From Streptomyces sp. NBC_00358 (GTDB lineage Bacteria > Actinomycetota > Actinomycetes > Streptomycetales > Streptomycetaceae): a DNA stretch of 64,000 bases. Shown here piece by piece: positions 50,535-59,351 of this stretch. Positions within the stretch are counted from its first letter, which is position 1, and every line of letters begins with the position of its first letter. The DNA lies in NCBI RefSeq assembly GCF_036099295.1, contig NZ_CP107976.1:6386001-6450000 (forward strand), written 5' to 3'. Made by a program: the position numbers and the translations under genes. The notes beneath the pieces are model-generated. The model saw nothing but the letters and a program-made list of their open reading frames with translations. It was not told the DNA's origin and made no database searches.

Positions 50535-50993
50535 ATGGCCATCGAGGTCGGCACCAAGGCCCCGGACTTCGAACTGAAGGACAACCACGGCGCGACCGTG
50601 CGACTGTCCGACTTCCGTGGCGAGAAGAACGTGGTCCTGCTCTTCTACCCCTTCGCTTTCACCGGCGTGTGCACCGGCGAGCTGTGCTCCCTGCGCGACA
50701 ACCTGCCGCAGTTCGCCGACCGTGACACCCAGCTCCTCGCGGTCTCCAACGACTCCATCCACACCCTGCGCGTCTTCGCCGAGCAGGAGGGCCTGGAGTA
50801 CCCGCTGCTCTCCGACTTCTGGCCGCACGGCAACATTTCGCGCGCCTACGGCGTCTTCGACGAGGACAAGGGCTGCGCCGTGCGCGGCACGTTCATCATC
50901 GACAAGGAGGGCGTCGTCCGCTGGACCGTCGTCAACGCGCTGCCGGACGCGCGTGACCTGAACGAGTACGTCAAGGCCCTCGACACCCTGTGA
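50535..50993 (+). CDS. ahpE: AhpE-type peroxiredoxin
   Basis: 152 aa thiol peroxidase that reduces hydroperoxides. The peroxidatic Cys46 lies in YPFAFTGVCTGELC; a second Cys at position 51 and another near 113 (DKGCAVRG) could resolve or be modified. The RGTFIIDKEGVVRW strand is typical. The length fits AhpE rather than 2-Cys AhpC. ATG 50535 is used; an upstream GTG (50529) has GAAGGG at good spacing and may be the real start. It sits between the DUF3052 gene and the Ter genes, in line with oxidative or metal stress functions. Confidence 0.92.
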   Translation: MAIEVGTKAPDFELKDNHGATVRLSDFRGEKNVVLLFYPFAFTGVCTGELCSLRDNLPQFADRDTQLLAVSNDSIHTLRVFAEQEGLEYPLLSDFWPHGNISRAYGVFDEDKGCAVRGTFIIDKEGVVRWTVVNALPDARDLNEYVKALDTL

Positions 50994-50999
50994 TTCTTC

Positions 51000-51027
51000 G
51001 GTTCCGGCCCTGCGGGGCACGGGAACC
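51000..51027 (+). terminator. Short hairpin after the peroxiredoxin gene
   Basis: GGTTCC/GGAACC outer arms with an inner GCCC/GGGC stem, 7 bp after the stop codon. Imperfect, so a weak terminator at best. Confidence 0.45.
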
Positions 51028-51106
51028 CGTCACTAGGATCGAACCGTTGATCCGATACCAACGCACCTACGGGGCTCCCCGCCCCTGAACACCATTGGGA
51101 GGACTC

Positions 51107-51682
51107 GTGGGAGTCAGCCTCAGCAAGGGCGGCAACGTATCGCTGTCGAAGGAGGCCCCGGGACTGACCGCGGTCATCGTCGGCCTGGGATGGGACGCCC
51201 GGACCACCACCGGCGTGGACTTCGACCTCGACGCCAGCGCCATCCTCACGAACACGGACGGCAAGGTCAGCACCGACCAGAACTTCGTGTTCTTCAACAA
51301 CCTGAAGAGCCCGGACGGCTCGGTGGAGCACACCGGTGACAACACCACGGGCGAGGGCGAGGGCGACGACGAGCAGATCAAGGTCAACCTCGCCACCGTT
51401 CCGGCCGACATCCAGAAGATCGTGTTCCCGGTCTCGATCTACGACGCCGAGAACCGCCAGCAGTCCTTCGGCCAGGTCCGCAACGCCTACATCCGCGTGG
51501 TGAACCAGGCCGGCGAGGCGGAGATCGCGCGCTACGACCTCTCCGAGGACGCCTCGACGGAGACCGCGATGGTCTTCGGCGAGCTCTACCGCAACGGCGC
51601 CGAGTGGAAGTTCCGCGCCATCGGCCAGGGCTACGCCTCGGGCCTGCGCGGCATCGCGCAGGACTTCGGCGTCAACGTCTGA
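51107..51682 (+). CDS. terD: TerD-family calcium-binding stress protein, copy 1
   Basis: 191 aa. TerD domains are beta sandwiches that bind Ca2+ through acidic loops. Here the loop residues are visible in DFDLDASAIL, SPDGSVEHTGDN and GEGEGDDEQIKVNL. The end block EWKFRAIGQGYASGLRGIAQDFGVNV is typical and given in part. Linked to tellurite, phage and stress tolerance; the molecular role is unresolved. GTG 51107 has GGGAGGA about 6 nt upstream. It is 104 bp before a paralogue that is about 80% identical over most of its length. Confidence 0.95.
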   Translation: MGVSLSKGGNVSLSKEAPGLTAVIVGLGWDARTTTGVDFDLDASAILTNTDGKVSTDQNFVFFNNLKSPDGSVEHTGDNTTGEGEGDDEQIKVNLATVPADIQKIVFPVSIYDAENRQQSFGQVRNAYIRVVNQAGEAEIARYDLSEDASTETAMVFGELYRNGAEWKFRAIGQGYASGLRGIAQDFGVNV

Positions 51683-51707
51683 GCCACAGGGCCCTCGGGC
51701 ATTTTGG

Positions 51708-51740
51708 TCCGGTGCCGCACCGCCTCGGTGCGGCACCGGA
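51708..51740 (+). terminator. Terminator or attenuator between the two terD genes
   Basis: A perfect 15-bp stem (51708-51722 with 51726-51740) and a CCT loop, 25 bp after the first terD stop. It should make the two genes separately tunable. Confidence 0.8.
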
Positions 51741-51785
51741 TCCGCCGTACCAAGTGAAGATCGAACCTCGGGGAGGACCAGCATC

Positions 51786-52361
51786 ATGGGCGTCACGCTC
51801 GCCAAGGGGGGCAATGTCTCCCTCTCGAAGGCCGCACCGAACCTCACACAGGTGATGATCGGGCTCGGCTGGGACGCGCGCTCCACCACCGGAGCCGACT
51901 TCGACCTCGACGCCAGCGCCCTGCTGTGCAGCGGCGGCCGGGTGCTCGGGGACGAGTGGTTCATCTTCTACAACCAGCTCAAGAGCCCGGACGGCTCGGT
52001 CGAACACACCGGCGACAACCTCACGGGTGAGGGCGAGGGTGACGACGAGTCGATCCTGATCGACCTCGCCAAGGTCCCGGCCAACGTCGACAAGATCGTC
52101 TTCCCGGTCTCCATCCATGACGCGGACAATCGCGGCCAGACCTTCGGCCAGGTCAGCAACGCCTTCATCCGGGTCGTCAACCAGGCCGACGGCCAGGAAC
52201 TCGCCCGCTACGACCTCTCGGAGGACGCCTCCACCGAGACGGCGATGATCTTCGGAGAGGTCTACCGCTACAACAGCGAGTGGAAGTTCCGCGCGGTCGG
52301 TCAGGGGTACGCGTCGGGACTGCGGGGCATCGCGCTCGACTTCGGCGTCAACGTTTCCTAG
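51786..52361 (+). CDS. terD: TerD-family protein, copy 2
   Basis: 191 aa paralogue of the preceding gene with the same acidic loops (DFDLDASALL, SPDGSVEHTGDN, GEGEGDDESILIDL) and end block. Differences cluster in the N-terminal third (LLCSGGRVLGDEWFIFYNQL), suggesting partner specialisation. ATG 51786 has GGGAGGA about 10 nt upstream. It is followed by a 135-bp gap with a leader hairpin and then terC. Confidence 0.95.
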   Translation: MGVTLAKGGNVSLSKAAPNLTQVMIGLGWDARSTTGADFDLDASALLCSGGRVLGDEWFIFYNQLKSPDGSVEHTGDNLTGEGEGDDESILIDLAKVPANVDKIVFPVSIHDADNRGQTFGQVSNAFIRVVNQADGQELARYDLSEDASTETAMIFGEVYRYNSEWKFRAVGQGYASGLRGIALDFGVNVS

Positions 52362-52444
52362 GCCCACCTGCGTCAGCCGAAGGCGGCCCCTTAGACTTCG
52401 TGGTCAACAGTAGGTAAAGCCGAGTACGGCGCGGGGGCGGCCCT

Positions 52445-52466
52445 CCCCCAAGCCAACGCTTGGGGG
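52445..52466 (+). repeat. CCCCC/GGGGG hairpin in the terC leader
   Basis: A perfect 9-bp stem CCCCCAAGC/GCTTGGGGG with a CAAC loop, ending 30 bp before the terC start. This exact type of hairpin is common in Streptomyces intergenic DNA. It may attenuate or stabilise the transcript. Confidence 0.65.
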
Positions 52467-52496
52467 TGCCCCCACCACACGATGATTGGGTAGCCA

Positions 52497-53645
52497 GTGC
52501 TTCTGAAAACCTTCGGCTGGTCGTTCGCGATTACCGCGCTCGGCCTGGTCGCAGCGGCCGTCTACGGGGGGTGGACCGCCTTCGGCATCGTGGCGATCCT
52601 GGCCGTCCTGGAGATCTCGCTGTCCTTCGACAACGCGGTGGTCAACGCCGGAATCCTGAAGAAGATGAACGCCTTCTGGCAGAAGATCTTCCTCACGGTC
52701 GGTGTCCTGATCGCCGTCTTCGGCATGCGCCTGGTCTTCCCCGTCGTGATCGTCGCCATCAGCGCCAAGATCGGCCCGATCGACGCGGTCGACCTGGCGC
52801 TGAACGACAAGGACAAGTACCAGCAGCTGGTGACCGACGCCCACCCGTCGATCGCGGCCTTCGGCGGCATGTTCCTGCTGATGATCTTCCTCGACTTCAT
52901 CTTCGAGGACCGGGACATCCAGTGGCTGCGCTGGATCGAGCGCCCGCTGGCCAAGCTCGGCAAGGTCGACATGCTGTCGGTCTGCATCGCCCTGATCGTC
53001 CTGCTGATCAGCTCCATGACCTTCGCGGTCCACGCCCACCAGCACGGCGGCGGACACGTCGACAAGGCGCAGACGGTGCTGGTCTCCGGCATCGCGGGCC
53101 TGATCACGTACATGATCGTCGGCGGGCTCTCCGGCTACTTCGAGGACAAGCTCGAAGAGGACGAGGAGCGCGAACACGAGGCCGAGGAGGAGGCCGAGCG
53201 GAGCGGGAAGAAGAAGCCCGCCGTCGTCCTCGCCGGCCAGGCCGCGTTCTTCATGTTCCTCTACCTGGAAGTGCTGGACGCCTCGTTCTCCTTCGACGGC
53301 GTCATCGGCGCCTTCGCCATCACCAACGACATCGTGCTGATGGCGCTCGGTCTCGGCATCGGCGCCATGTACGTCCGCTCGCTCACGGTCTACCTGGTCC
53401 GCCAGGGCACCCTCGACGACTACGTCTACCTGGAGCACGGCGCGCACTACGCGATCGGCGCTCTGGCCATGATCCTCCTCGTGACCATCCAGTACGAGAT
53501 CAACGAGGTCATCACCGGCCTGGTCGGCGTCGTCCTGATCGCCCTGTCCTTCTGGTCCTCCGTGCGCCGCAACAAGGCCATCGCCGAGGCCGAGGGAAAA
53601 GGCCCGACCTCGGACGAGAAGGCTGAGGTCTCGTCCGGGGTGTGA
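52497..53645 (+). CDS. TerC/DUF475-type integral membrane protein
   Basis: 382 aa, about nine membrane helices. TerC-type hallmarks are acidic residues inside membrane segments: ILAVLEISLSFDNAVVNA and LYLEVLDASFSFDGVIGAF, two copies of an E-x(5)-SFDN/DG motif expected to bind metal ions. Between the halves is a very acidic cytoplasmic linker (EDKLEEDEEREHEAEEEAE, about 220-240). TerC proteins are implicated in Mn2+ export or metal delivery to exported proteins. The start is GTG 52497 with only a weak ribosome site (TTGGG). It is downstream of two terD genes and upstream of the terA-like gene. Confidence 0.92.
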   Translation: MLLKTFGWSFAITALGLVAAAVYGGWTAFGIVAILAVLEISLSFDNAVVNAGILKKMNAFWQKIFLTVGVLIAVFGMRLVFPVVIVAISAKIGPIDAVDLALNDKDKYQQLVTDAHPSIAAFGGMFLLMIFLDFIFEDRDIQWLRWIERPLAKLGKVDMLSVCIALIVLLISSMTFAVHAHQHGGGHVDKAQTVLVSGIAGLITYMIVGGLSGYFEDKLEEDEEREHEAEEEAERSGKKKPAVVLAGQAAFFMFLYLEVLDASFSFDGVIGAFAITNDIVLMALGLGIGAMYVRSLTVYLVRQGTLDDYVYLEHGAHYAIGALAMILLVTIQYEINEVITGLVGVVLIALSFWSSVRRNKAIAEAEGKGPTSDEKAEVSSGV

Positions 53646-53672
53646 CACCCCTTCGGCGGAGGAACGCTCTGA

Positions 53673-53714
53673 GCGGGGCGGCCTTCGAGGACGAGTCCTC
53701 GAAGGCCGCCCCGC
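53673..53714 (+). terminator. Terminator between terC and the terA-like gene
   Basis: A perfect 19-bp stem (53673-53691 with 53696-53714) and a CGAG loop, 28 bp after the terC stop. Confidence 0.9.
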
Positions 53715-53741
53715 CGCATACCGAGAGACGTGGGGGGCGGA

Positions 53742-54479
53742 ATGGGCATCTGGCAGGACCTGTGGCGCGGGCGCTCGGCGGACTTCGATTCCGGCAGCGC
53801 GGCGTCCAACTCCATCGAACTGACCAAGCGCAACCACACGGTCTCGCTCACCAAACAGGGCGCGGCCACCGGCAATCTGCGCATCAACCTGTCCTGGCGG
53901 ATGCGCACCTCCGACATCGGCGGGCCGCAGCGGGGCAGCCTGCTGCGCCATCCGTTCCGCACCTTCAAGCCCGAAGTGGTCCAGGCGCACACCCAGAGCA
54001 TGGTCAACGTCGACCTCGACCTCGGCGTCATGTACGAGCTGGCCGACGGCTCCAAGGGCGTCGTCCAGCCGCTCGGCAGCTTCTTCGGCGAACTCAACGC
54101 GCCGCCGTACGTCAAGCTCAGCGGCGACGACCGTTTCGGTTCGGGCTCGGGCGAGACGGCCTTCGTCAACCTCGACCACCGCGACGACATCAAGCGGCTG
54201 CTGGTCTTCGTCTACATCTACGACCAGACCCCGGCCTTCGACCGTACGCACGCGATCATCACGCTGTACCCGAGCAACGGCCCGCGCATCGAGATCGGCC
54301 TGGAGGAACGCCATCCGCAGGCCCGCTCCTGCGCCGTCGTCATGATCGAGTTCAACAAGGGCGTGGTGACCGTACGCCGCGAGGTGAGGTTCGTGTACGG
54401 CTTCCAGGCCGAACTCGACCGCCTCTACGGCTGGGGGCTCCAGTGGGGCCGCGGGTACAAGTCGAAGGTCGACCGTTGA
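53742..54479 (+). CDS. TerA-like tellurium resistance protein
   Basis: 245 aa. It resembles the TerA/TerD-like C-terminal domain: IELTKRNHTVSLTKQG, a VDLDLGVMYELADGSKGVVQ strand pair, GDDRFGSGSGETAFVN, LLVFVYIYDQTPAF and CAVVMIEF, ending in WGRGYKSKVDR. It keeps acidic loop residues that may bind Ca2+. ATG 53742 is chosen: GGGGGGCGGA runs right up to it, and an upstream GTG in frame lies inside this ribosome site. It has its own terminators on both sides and is tail-to-tail with the third terD gene. Confidence 0.85.
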   Translation: MGIWQDLWRGRSADFDSGSAASNSIELTKRNHTVSLTKQGAATGNLRINLSWRMRTSDIGGPQRGSLLRHPFRTFKPEVVQAHTQSMVNVDLDLGVMYELADGSKGVVQPLGSFFGELNAPPYVKLSGDDRFGSGSGETAFVNLDHRDDIKRLLVFVYIYDQTPAFDRTHAIITLYPSNGPRIEIGLEERHPQARSCAVVMIEFNKGVVTVRREVRFVYGFQAELDRLYGWGLQWGRGYKSKVDR

Positions 54480-54532
54480 CGCCGGGACGGGCCCGGCGGC
54501 CGACCCGCACTTGGCCTCAGTCGCCTCAGCTA

Positions 54533-54556
54533 CATCGGCCGCCTCAGCGGCCGATG
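54533..54556. terminator. Hairpin overlapping the terD stop codon
   Basis: CATCGGCCGC/GCGGCCGATG, a perfect 10-bp stem with a CTCA loop. The right arm is made of the last codons of the minus-strand terD gene, so coding and terminator overlap. It serves both convergent genes. Confidence 0.7.
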
Positions 54557-55455
54557 AACTGCGGCCCCTGCGGCGGAAGCCTGAAGTCGGGGTCCGGCCC
54601 CGCGCCGACCGCCTGCGGGAAGCCGTACGCGGGCTGGGTGGCCGGCGCTGTCTGGGGCTGCGGATAGCCGTAGGCGGACGGGTCGGCCTGGGGACCGGCC
54701 GGCTGGGGATAGCCGTACGCCGGCGCGGTCGAGCCCGCCGCGGCGGGCTGTGGATAGCCGTACGCGGGCTGCTGCGGGACCGGGGCCGGCTGCTGCGGAG
54801 CCGGGGCGGAATGCTCGGGCGGCAGCGGCAGCGAGGTCTCCGGAGCCGTGGCGGGTGCCGCCCAGGCACTCGGCTCCGGCGCGGATCCAGCCGCGGGCAT
54901 CGCGGCGGCCTCGGCCTCGTCCACCGAGATCCCGAAGTCGGTCGCGAGCCCCACCAGACCGTTGGAGTAGCCCTCGCCGAGCGCCCGGAACTTCCATCCC
55001 TCACCGCGCCGGTACAGTTCGCCGCAGATCAGCGCGGTCTCCGCACCCGTCTCCGGCTTGATGTCGAAGTACGCCAGCGGTTCACCGTCCGCGAGGGCCG
55101 CGTCGTACAGCAGAATGCGCAGATCACGTACGCGATCGAAGGTGACGTCATCCGCCGATGCGACCAGCAGAATCTGTCCGACACCGGACTCGACACCCGT
55201 CAGATCTGTCTGGATGGTGTCGGTGAGGCCCTCGGCGCCCCGCTTCTTGCCGAGCCGCCACACCTTGCCGGACGGATGGCGGGGCTGGTTGTAGAAGACG
55301 AAGTCCTCGTCGGATCGCACACGACCGTCGGGGCCGAGGAGCAGCGCGGAGGCATCGACATCGGGGACACCCTGACCGGGCGTCCAGCGCAGGACGGCGC
55401 GCACCGCTGTGGCGTCCAGCGGGACGTTCGACCCTTTCAGCATCGCGTGCGTCAT
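54544..55455 (-). CDS. TerD-family protein with repetitive Tyr/Pro/Gln tail
   Basis: 303 aa. The N-terminal 180 residues are a TerD domain (MLKGSNVPLD start block, VPDVDASALLLG, SDEDFVFYNQPRHPSG, ICGELYRRGEGWKFRALGEG). The rest is low complexity with four copies of AYGYPQP or AYGFPQ among Pro/Ala/Gln residues. Such tails are seen in actinobacterial TerD proteins and may mediate interactions or condensation. ATG 55455 has AGGA 7 nt upstream. It is divergent from the biosynthetic operon, so the 180-bp gap is a shared control region. Confidence 0.92.
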   Translation of the reverse strand: MTHAMLKGSNVPLDATAVRAVLRWTPGQGVPDVDASALLLGPDGRVRSDEDFVFYNQPRHPSGKVWRLGKKRGAEGLTDTIQTDLTGVESGVGQILLVASADDVTFDRVRDLRILLYDAALADGEPLAYFDIKPETGAETALICGELYRRGEGWKFRALGEGYSNGLVGLATDFGISVDEAEAAAMPAAGSAPEPSAWAAPATAPETSLPLPPEHSAPAPQQPAPVPQQPAYGYPQPAAAGSTAPAYGYPQPAGPQADPSAYGYPQPQTAPATQPAYGFPQAVGAGPDPDFRLPPQGPQFIGR

Positions 55456-55635
55456 GCGGTCATCCTGCCCTGTCGGTCCTGGTCACGACAATGTGGGGTC
55501 GTTCCGCAACCGGTCGGTGTTGGACATGGCGGAGTTACCTGAACTTCACGCCCGGTGGGAATCTCTGACACGGAACCGTACGTACTATTACCGGCCACAT
55601 CACATTTGGCCATCTAGCCGCCGCGGGGGAGTCCC
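55456..55635. promoter_or_regulatory. Divergent promoter region, terD versus Ter biosynthetic operon
   Basis: 180 bp, AT-richer near 55570-55610. It holds an 8-bp palindrome GTACGTAC (55578-55585) preceded by CTGACA and GGAACC elements. I cannot pick the promoter with confidence. Confidence 0.45.
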
Positions 55636-56805
55636 ATGCGTCATTTCGGTCACGTCACCCCGGAAGAGCGGCAACGCCTCTTCCACCGGGAGCCGGGCGT
55701 CTTCACGTCCGACTCTCCGGCCAGAATCCTCGCCGCGGCCCTCGGGGCGACGCTCTACAGTCCGGCGACCCGCCCGACACTGGCCGACGACATCGTCAAG
55801 CAGACTACGCGCGGCGTGGTCTCGATGGTGCTGTGTCTCGAGGATTCGATCGACGACTCCGAGGTCGTGGGCGCCGAGGAGAACCTGGTCCGCCAGTTCA
55901 CCGACCTCGCGGCCCGCCCGGACACCGGTGAGCTGCCCCTGCTGTTCGTGCGGGTCCGCTTCCCCGAGCAGATCCCCGACCTCGTGCGGCGCCTCGGCCC
56001 CGCCGTCCGGCTGCTGTCCGGATTCGTGATGCCCAAGTTCACCGAGGAGCGAGGTACCCCGTTCCTGGAGGCCCTCGCGGTCGCCGAGGCGGCGAGCGGC
56101 CGACGGCTCTTCGCGATGCCGGTCCTGGAGTCGCCCGAGCTGCTCTACCGCGAGTCACGCGTGGAGACCCTGGAGGGCATCTCCCGCGCCGTCGACAAGT
56201 ACCGCGACCGGGTGCTCGCGCTGCGCCTCGGCGTGACGGACTTCTGCTCCTCGTACGCGCTGCGCCGGGCCCCCGACATGACGGCCTACGACGTCCAGGT
56301 GGTCGCCTCCGTGATCGCCGACGTGGTGAACATGCTGGGACGCGCCGACGGCACCGGCTTCACCGTCACCGGGCCGGTCTGGGAGTACTTCCGGGTCCAG
56401 GAGCGCATGTTCAAGCCGCAGCTGCGCCGCAGCCCCTTCCTGGAAGGACAGGCGGAGGAACTGCGCGAGACGCTGATCGAGCACGCCATGGACGGGCTGC
56501 TGCGCGAGATCACCCTCGACCAGGCCAACGGTCTGATGGGCAAGACCTGCATCCACCCCTCGCACGTACTGCCCGTGCACGCACTGTCCGTGGTCAGCCA
56601 CGAGGAATTCAGTGACGCCCAGGACATCCTCAGGCCGGAGCGCGGCGGCGGGGGTGTACTGAGATCGGCGTACACGAACAAAATGAACGAGGTGAAGCCG
56701 CATCGCGCCTGGGCCGAGCGCACCCTGCTGCGCGCCGAGGTCTTCGGGGTCGCCCACGAGGACATCGGCTTCGTCGAGCTGCTCACCGCCGGACTCCCGG
56801 CGTGA
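55636..56805 (+). CDS. HpcH/HpaI-type C-C lyase of the Ter-associated operon
   Basis: 389 aa TIM-barrel lyase/aldolase of the HpcH/HpaI and citrate-lyase-beta clan. Metal-site and barrel motifs: SMVLCLEDSIDDSEV (acidic pair), LLFVRVRFPEQI (Arg of the R-x-R strand), FVMPKFT, MPVLESPELLY (Glu metal ligand), LGVTDFCSSYALRR, and KTCIHPSHVLPVH. In Ter loci this enzyme is a standard member of the predicted nucleoside-like metabolite pathway, together with the phosphoribosyltransferase and HAD proteins downstream. The start ATG 55636 has GGGGGAG upstream. Its stop overlaps or nearly touches the next gene. Confidence 0.9.
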   Translation: MRHFGHVTPEERQRLFHREPGVFTSDSPARILAAALGATLYSPATRPTLADDIVKQTTRGVVSMVLCLEDSIDDSEVVGAEENLVRQFTDLAARPDTGELPLLFVRVRFPEQIPDLVRRLGPAVRLLSGFVMPKFTEERGTPFLEALAVAEAASGRRLFAMPVLESPELLYRESRVETLEGISRAVDKYRDRVLALRLGVTDFCSSYALRRAPDMTAYDVQVVASVIADVVNMLGRADGTGFTVTGPVWEYFRVQERMFKPQLRRSPFLEGQAEELRETLIEHAMDGLLREITLDQANGLMGKTCIHPSHVLPVHALSVVSHEEFSDAQDILRPERGGGGVLRSAYTNKMNEVKPHRAWAERTLLRAEVFGVAHEDIGFVELLTAGLPA

Positions 56806-56849
56806 GCCGGTCCGGCCGAGCGACGCGCAACCCCGACAGCAAGGAACCG

Positions 56850-59351
56850 ATGAACAACCCAGCGCACGACCCGAACCACCCCGACGACGTGAAGGACCCG
56901 GACACCGCGGATGACGCGGTGTGGTCCGGGACCTGGGTCGCCGAGCGGCTCGGTGTCGAGCTCGTCGGCGACGACGGGCTCAGCGGCCTGCTGGGGCTCG
57001 CGCTGCGGCGCAACCCCAAGCGGGCCCACCTGCTCGTCTCGAACGTCCTGGGCAAGCACGTGCCGCAGTCCCCGGCCGTCGTCCACGGGTACGGCGTCGA
57101 GCTCGGCCGGCGGGTGCGCGAGCTGCTGGGCACCGACGAGGCCCGCGCGGCCGTGGTCCTCGGCTACGCCGAGACGGCCACCGGGCTCGGCCACTCGGTC
57201 GCGGACGGGGTCGGCGTCGCGCCCTACCTCCATTCCACCCGCCGCCCGGTCCGAGGGGTCCGGCCGGCGGGCGGCTTCGAGGAGTCCCACTCGCACGCCA
57301 CCTCGCATCTCCTGCTCCCCGAGGACCCGGGGCTGCTGGCGGGCTCCGGCCCGCTGATCCTCGTCGACGACGAGTTCTCCACCGGCAACACCGTCCTGAA
57401 CACGATCCGCGACCTGCACGGGCGCTACCCGCGCGAGCGGTACGTCGTCGTCGCGCTGGTCGACATGCGGTCGGAGGCCGACCACGCGCGCTTCGAGAAG
57501 TTCGCCGGGGAGATCGGCGCCCGCGTGGACCTGGTCGCGGCCGCGTCCGGCACGGTGCGCCTGCCCGAGGACGTCCTGGCGAAGGGGACCGCCCTGGTCG
57601 CCCGGCACGAACCGACGGCCCCCGACGCCCCCGCCCAGGCCCCCGCGGACCCGGGCCGGGCCGTCCGCGTCGAGCTCGGCTGGCCCCGCGGTCTCCCGGA
57701 CGGCGGACGGCACGGGTTCACGCCCGGACACCGAATACGCCTGGAGGGTGCCCTGCCCGCCATGGCGGCGCGGCTCGCCGACGCCCTTCCCGAGGGCGCG
57801 CGCCGCGTCCTGGTGCTCGGCTTCGAGGAACTGATGTACGTCCCGCTCCGGCTGGCCCACGAGCTGGAGCAGCGGGTGTCCGCCGAGGTGCGCTTCTCCA
57901 CGACGACCCGGTCCCCGGTGCTCGCCCTCGACGACCCCGGCTACGCCATCCGCAGCCGTATCGCCTTCCCGGCCCACGACGACCCGGACGACGGCCCCGG
58001 CGAGCGCTACGCCTACAACGTCGCGGGAGCCGGCTTCGACGCCGTCGTGGCGGTACTGGACTCAGCCGCGGACACGCCCGAACTGCACGCGCCCGACGGC
58101 CTGCTGGCCCGGCTGGCGGCGCACACCCCGCGTGTCCTGCTCGCCGTCGTCCCCTCGTACGTCCCCGCACGGCCGTCCACCGAAAGGCCCTTCATGCTGC
58201 CCGAGCCCCTCCGCGGCCCCGCCTTCTCCTCGTACGCCCCCGACGAGGTCGGCTGGCTGCTGCAGGACCTGTCGGACGTGACGCTGGAGGCGCCGACCGA
58301 GGAGCGCGAGGAGGCGATCCAGAGCGGCGGCGCCCACTACGCGGAGTCGCTGCCGGTCGAGTACCAGCCGAGCCCCGAGTACCAGCAGCTCTTCCGCGCC
58401 GCCCTCGCCACCTCGGCCGCCCGGATCGCCGAAGCCGTCGGCGCCGTCACCGAGCTCGTCCTCGCCGACCGGTCGCCGCGCCCCGTCCTGGTCTCCCTGG
58501 CCCGCGCCGGAACCCCCGTCGGCGTCCTGATGCGCCGCTGGGCCCAGCACCAGCACGGCCTCGACCTGCCGCACTACGCCGTCTCCATCGTCCGCGGCCG
58601 CGGCATCGACGCCAACGCGCTGCGCTGGCTCGCCGCCCACCACGACCCGGCCGACGTCGTCTTCGTCGACGGCTGGACCGGCAAGGGCGCCATCACCCGT
58701 GAACTCGCCGACGCCATCGAGGAGTTCGAGGAAGCCGAAGGCATCACTGGCTTCGACCCGGAGATAGCGGTGCTCGCCGACCCGGGCTCCTGCGTGCGCA
58801 CGTACGGCACCCGCGAGGACTTCCTCATCCCCTCCGCCTGCCTCAACTCCACCGTATCCGGGCTGATCTCGCGCACGGTCCTGCGCTCCGACCTGGTCGG
58901 CGAACACGACTTCCACGGCGCGAAGTTCTACCGCGAGCTGGCCGGCGCCGATGTCTCCGTCGAGTTCCTGGACGCCGTGGCCGCCCACTTCCCCGACGTC
59001 GCCGAGTCGGCCCGCGACCGGGCGAAGGAACTCCTCGCCGCCGACCGCACCCCCACCTGGGAGGGCTGGGCGGCCGTCGAGCGGATCAGCGAGGAGTACG
59101 GGATCCACGACGTCAACCTGGTCAAGCCGGGCGTCGGCGAGACCACCCGGGTGCTGCTGCGCCGGGTCCCCTGGAAGATCCTCGCGCGCGCCGGAGCGGG
59201 CGCCGACCTCGACCACGTCCGGCTGCTCGCCGAACAGCGCGGGGTACCCGTCGAGGAGGTCGGGGAACTCCCGTACACCTGCGTGGGGTTGATCCACCCG
59301 AAGTACACGCGTGGCGCGACCGGCGCCGACGGCAAGGCGGTGGCGCTCTGA
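56850..59351 (+). CDS. Double phosphoribosyltransferase/StiP-PELOTA fusion protein
   Basis: 833 aa, a fusion of modules usually found as separate Ter-locus proteins. N-terminal half: phosphoribosyltransferase with PRPP loop LILVDDEFSTGNT (about 170-182), then a TRSP-like region (RVLVLGFEELMYVPLRLA, VRFSTTTRSPV). C-terminal half: StiP/PRTase-type domain with FVDGWTGKGA (about 606-615) and a late DPGSCVRTYGTREDFLIPSACLNSTVSG stretch, given in pieces. The end is a PELOTA/L7Ae-like RNA-binding-type domain (VPWKILARAGAGADLDHVRLL). ATG 56850 has AAGGA 6 nt upstream; an in-frame GTG at 56802 overlapping the lyase stop (GTGA) is an alternative. Predicted to attach ribose phosphate to an unknown base-like compound. 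Confidence 0.88.
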   Translation: MNNPAHDPNHPDDVKDPDTADDAVWSGTWVAERLGVELVGDDGLSGLLGLALRRNPKRAHLLVSNVLGKHVPQSPAVVHGYGVELGRRVRELLGTDEARAAVVLGYAETATGLGHSVADGVGVAPYLHSTRRPVRGVRPAGGFEESHSHATSHLLLPEDPGLLAGSGPLILVDDEFSTGNTVLNTIRDLHGRYPRERYVVVALVDMRSEADHARFEKFAGEIGARVDLVAAASGTVRLPEDVLAKGTALVARHEPTAPDAPAQAPADPGRAVRVELGWPRGLPDGGRHGFTPGHRIRLEGALPAMAARLADALPEGARRVLVLGFEELMYVPLRLAHELEQRVSAEVRFSTTTRSPVLALDDPGYAIRSRIAFPAHDDPDDGPGERYAYNVAGAGFDAVVAVLDSAADTPELHAPDGLLARLAAHTPRVLLAVVPSYVPARPSTERPFMLPEPLRGPAFSSYAPDEVGWLLQDLSDVTLEAPTEEREEAIQSGGAHYAESLPVEYQPSPEYQQLFRAALATSAARIAEAVGAVTELVLADRSPRPVLVSLARAGTPVGVLMRRWAQHQHGLDLPHYAVSIVRGRGIDANALRWLAAHHDPADVVFVDGWTGKGAITRELADAIEEFEEAEGITGFDPEIAVLADPGSCVRTYGTREDFLIPSACLNSTVSGLISRTVLRSDLVGEHDFHGAKFYRELAGADVSVEFLDAVAAHFPDVAESARDRAKELLAADRTPTWEGWAAVERISEEYGIHDVNLVKPGVGETTRVLLRRVPWKILARAGAGADLDHVRLLAEQRGVPVEEVGELPYTCVGLIHPKYTRGATGADGKAVAL

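Noticed and set aside
55558..55585. SigR-type promoter (GGAAT-N18-GTT) upstream of the Ter biosynthetic operon
   Set aside because: GGAAT is present, but the -10 position reads CGT instead of GTT, so the match is not good enough.
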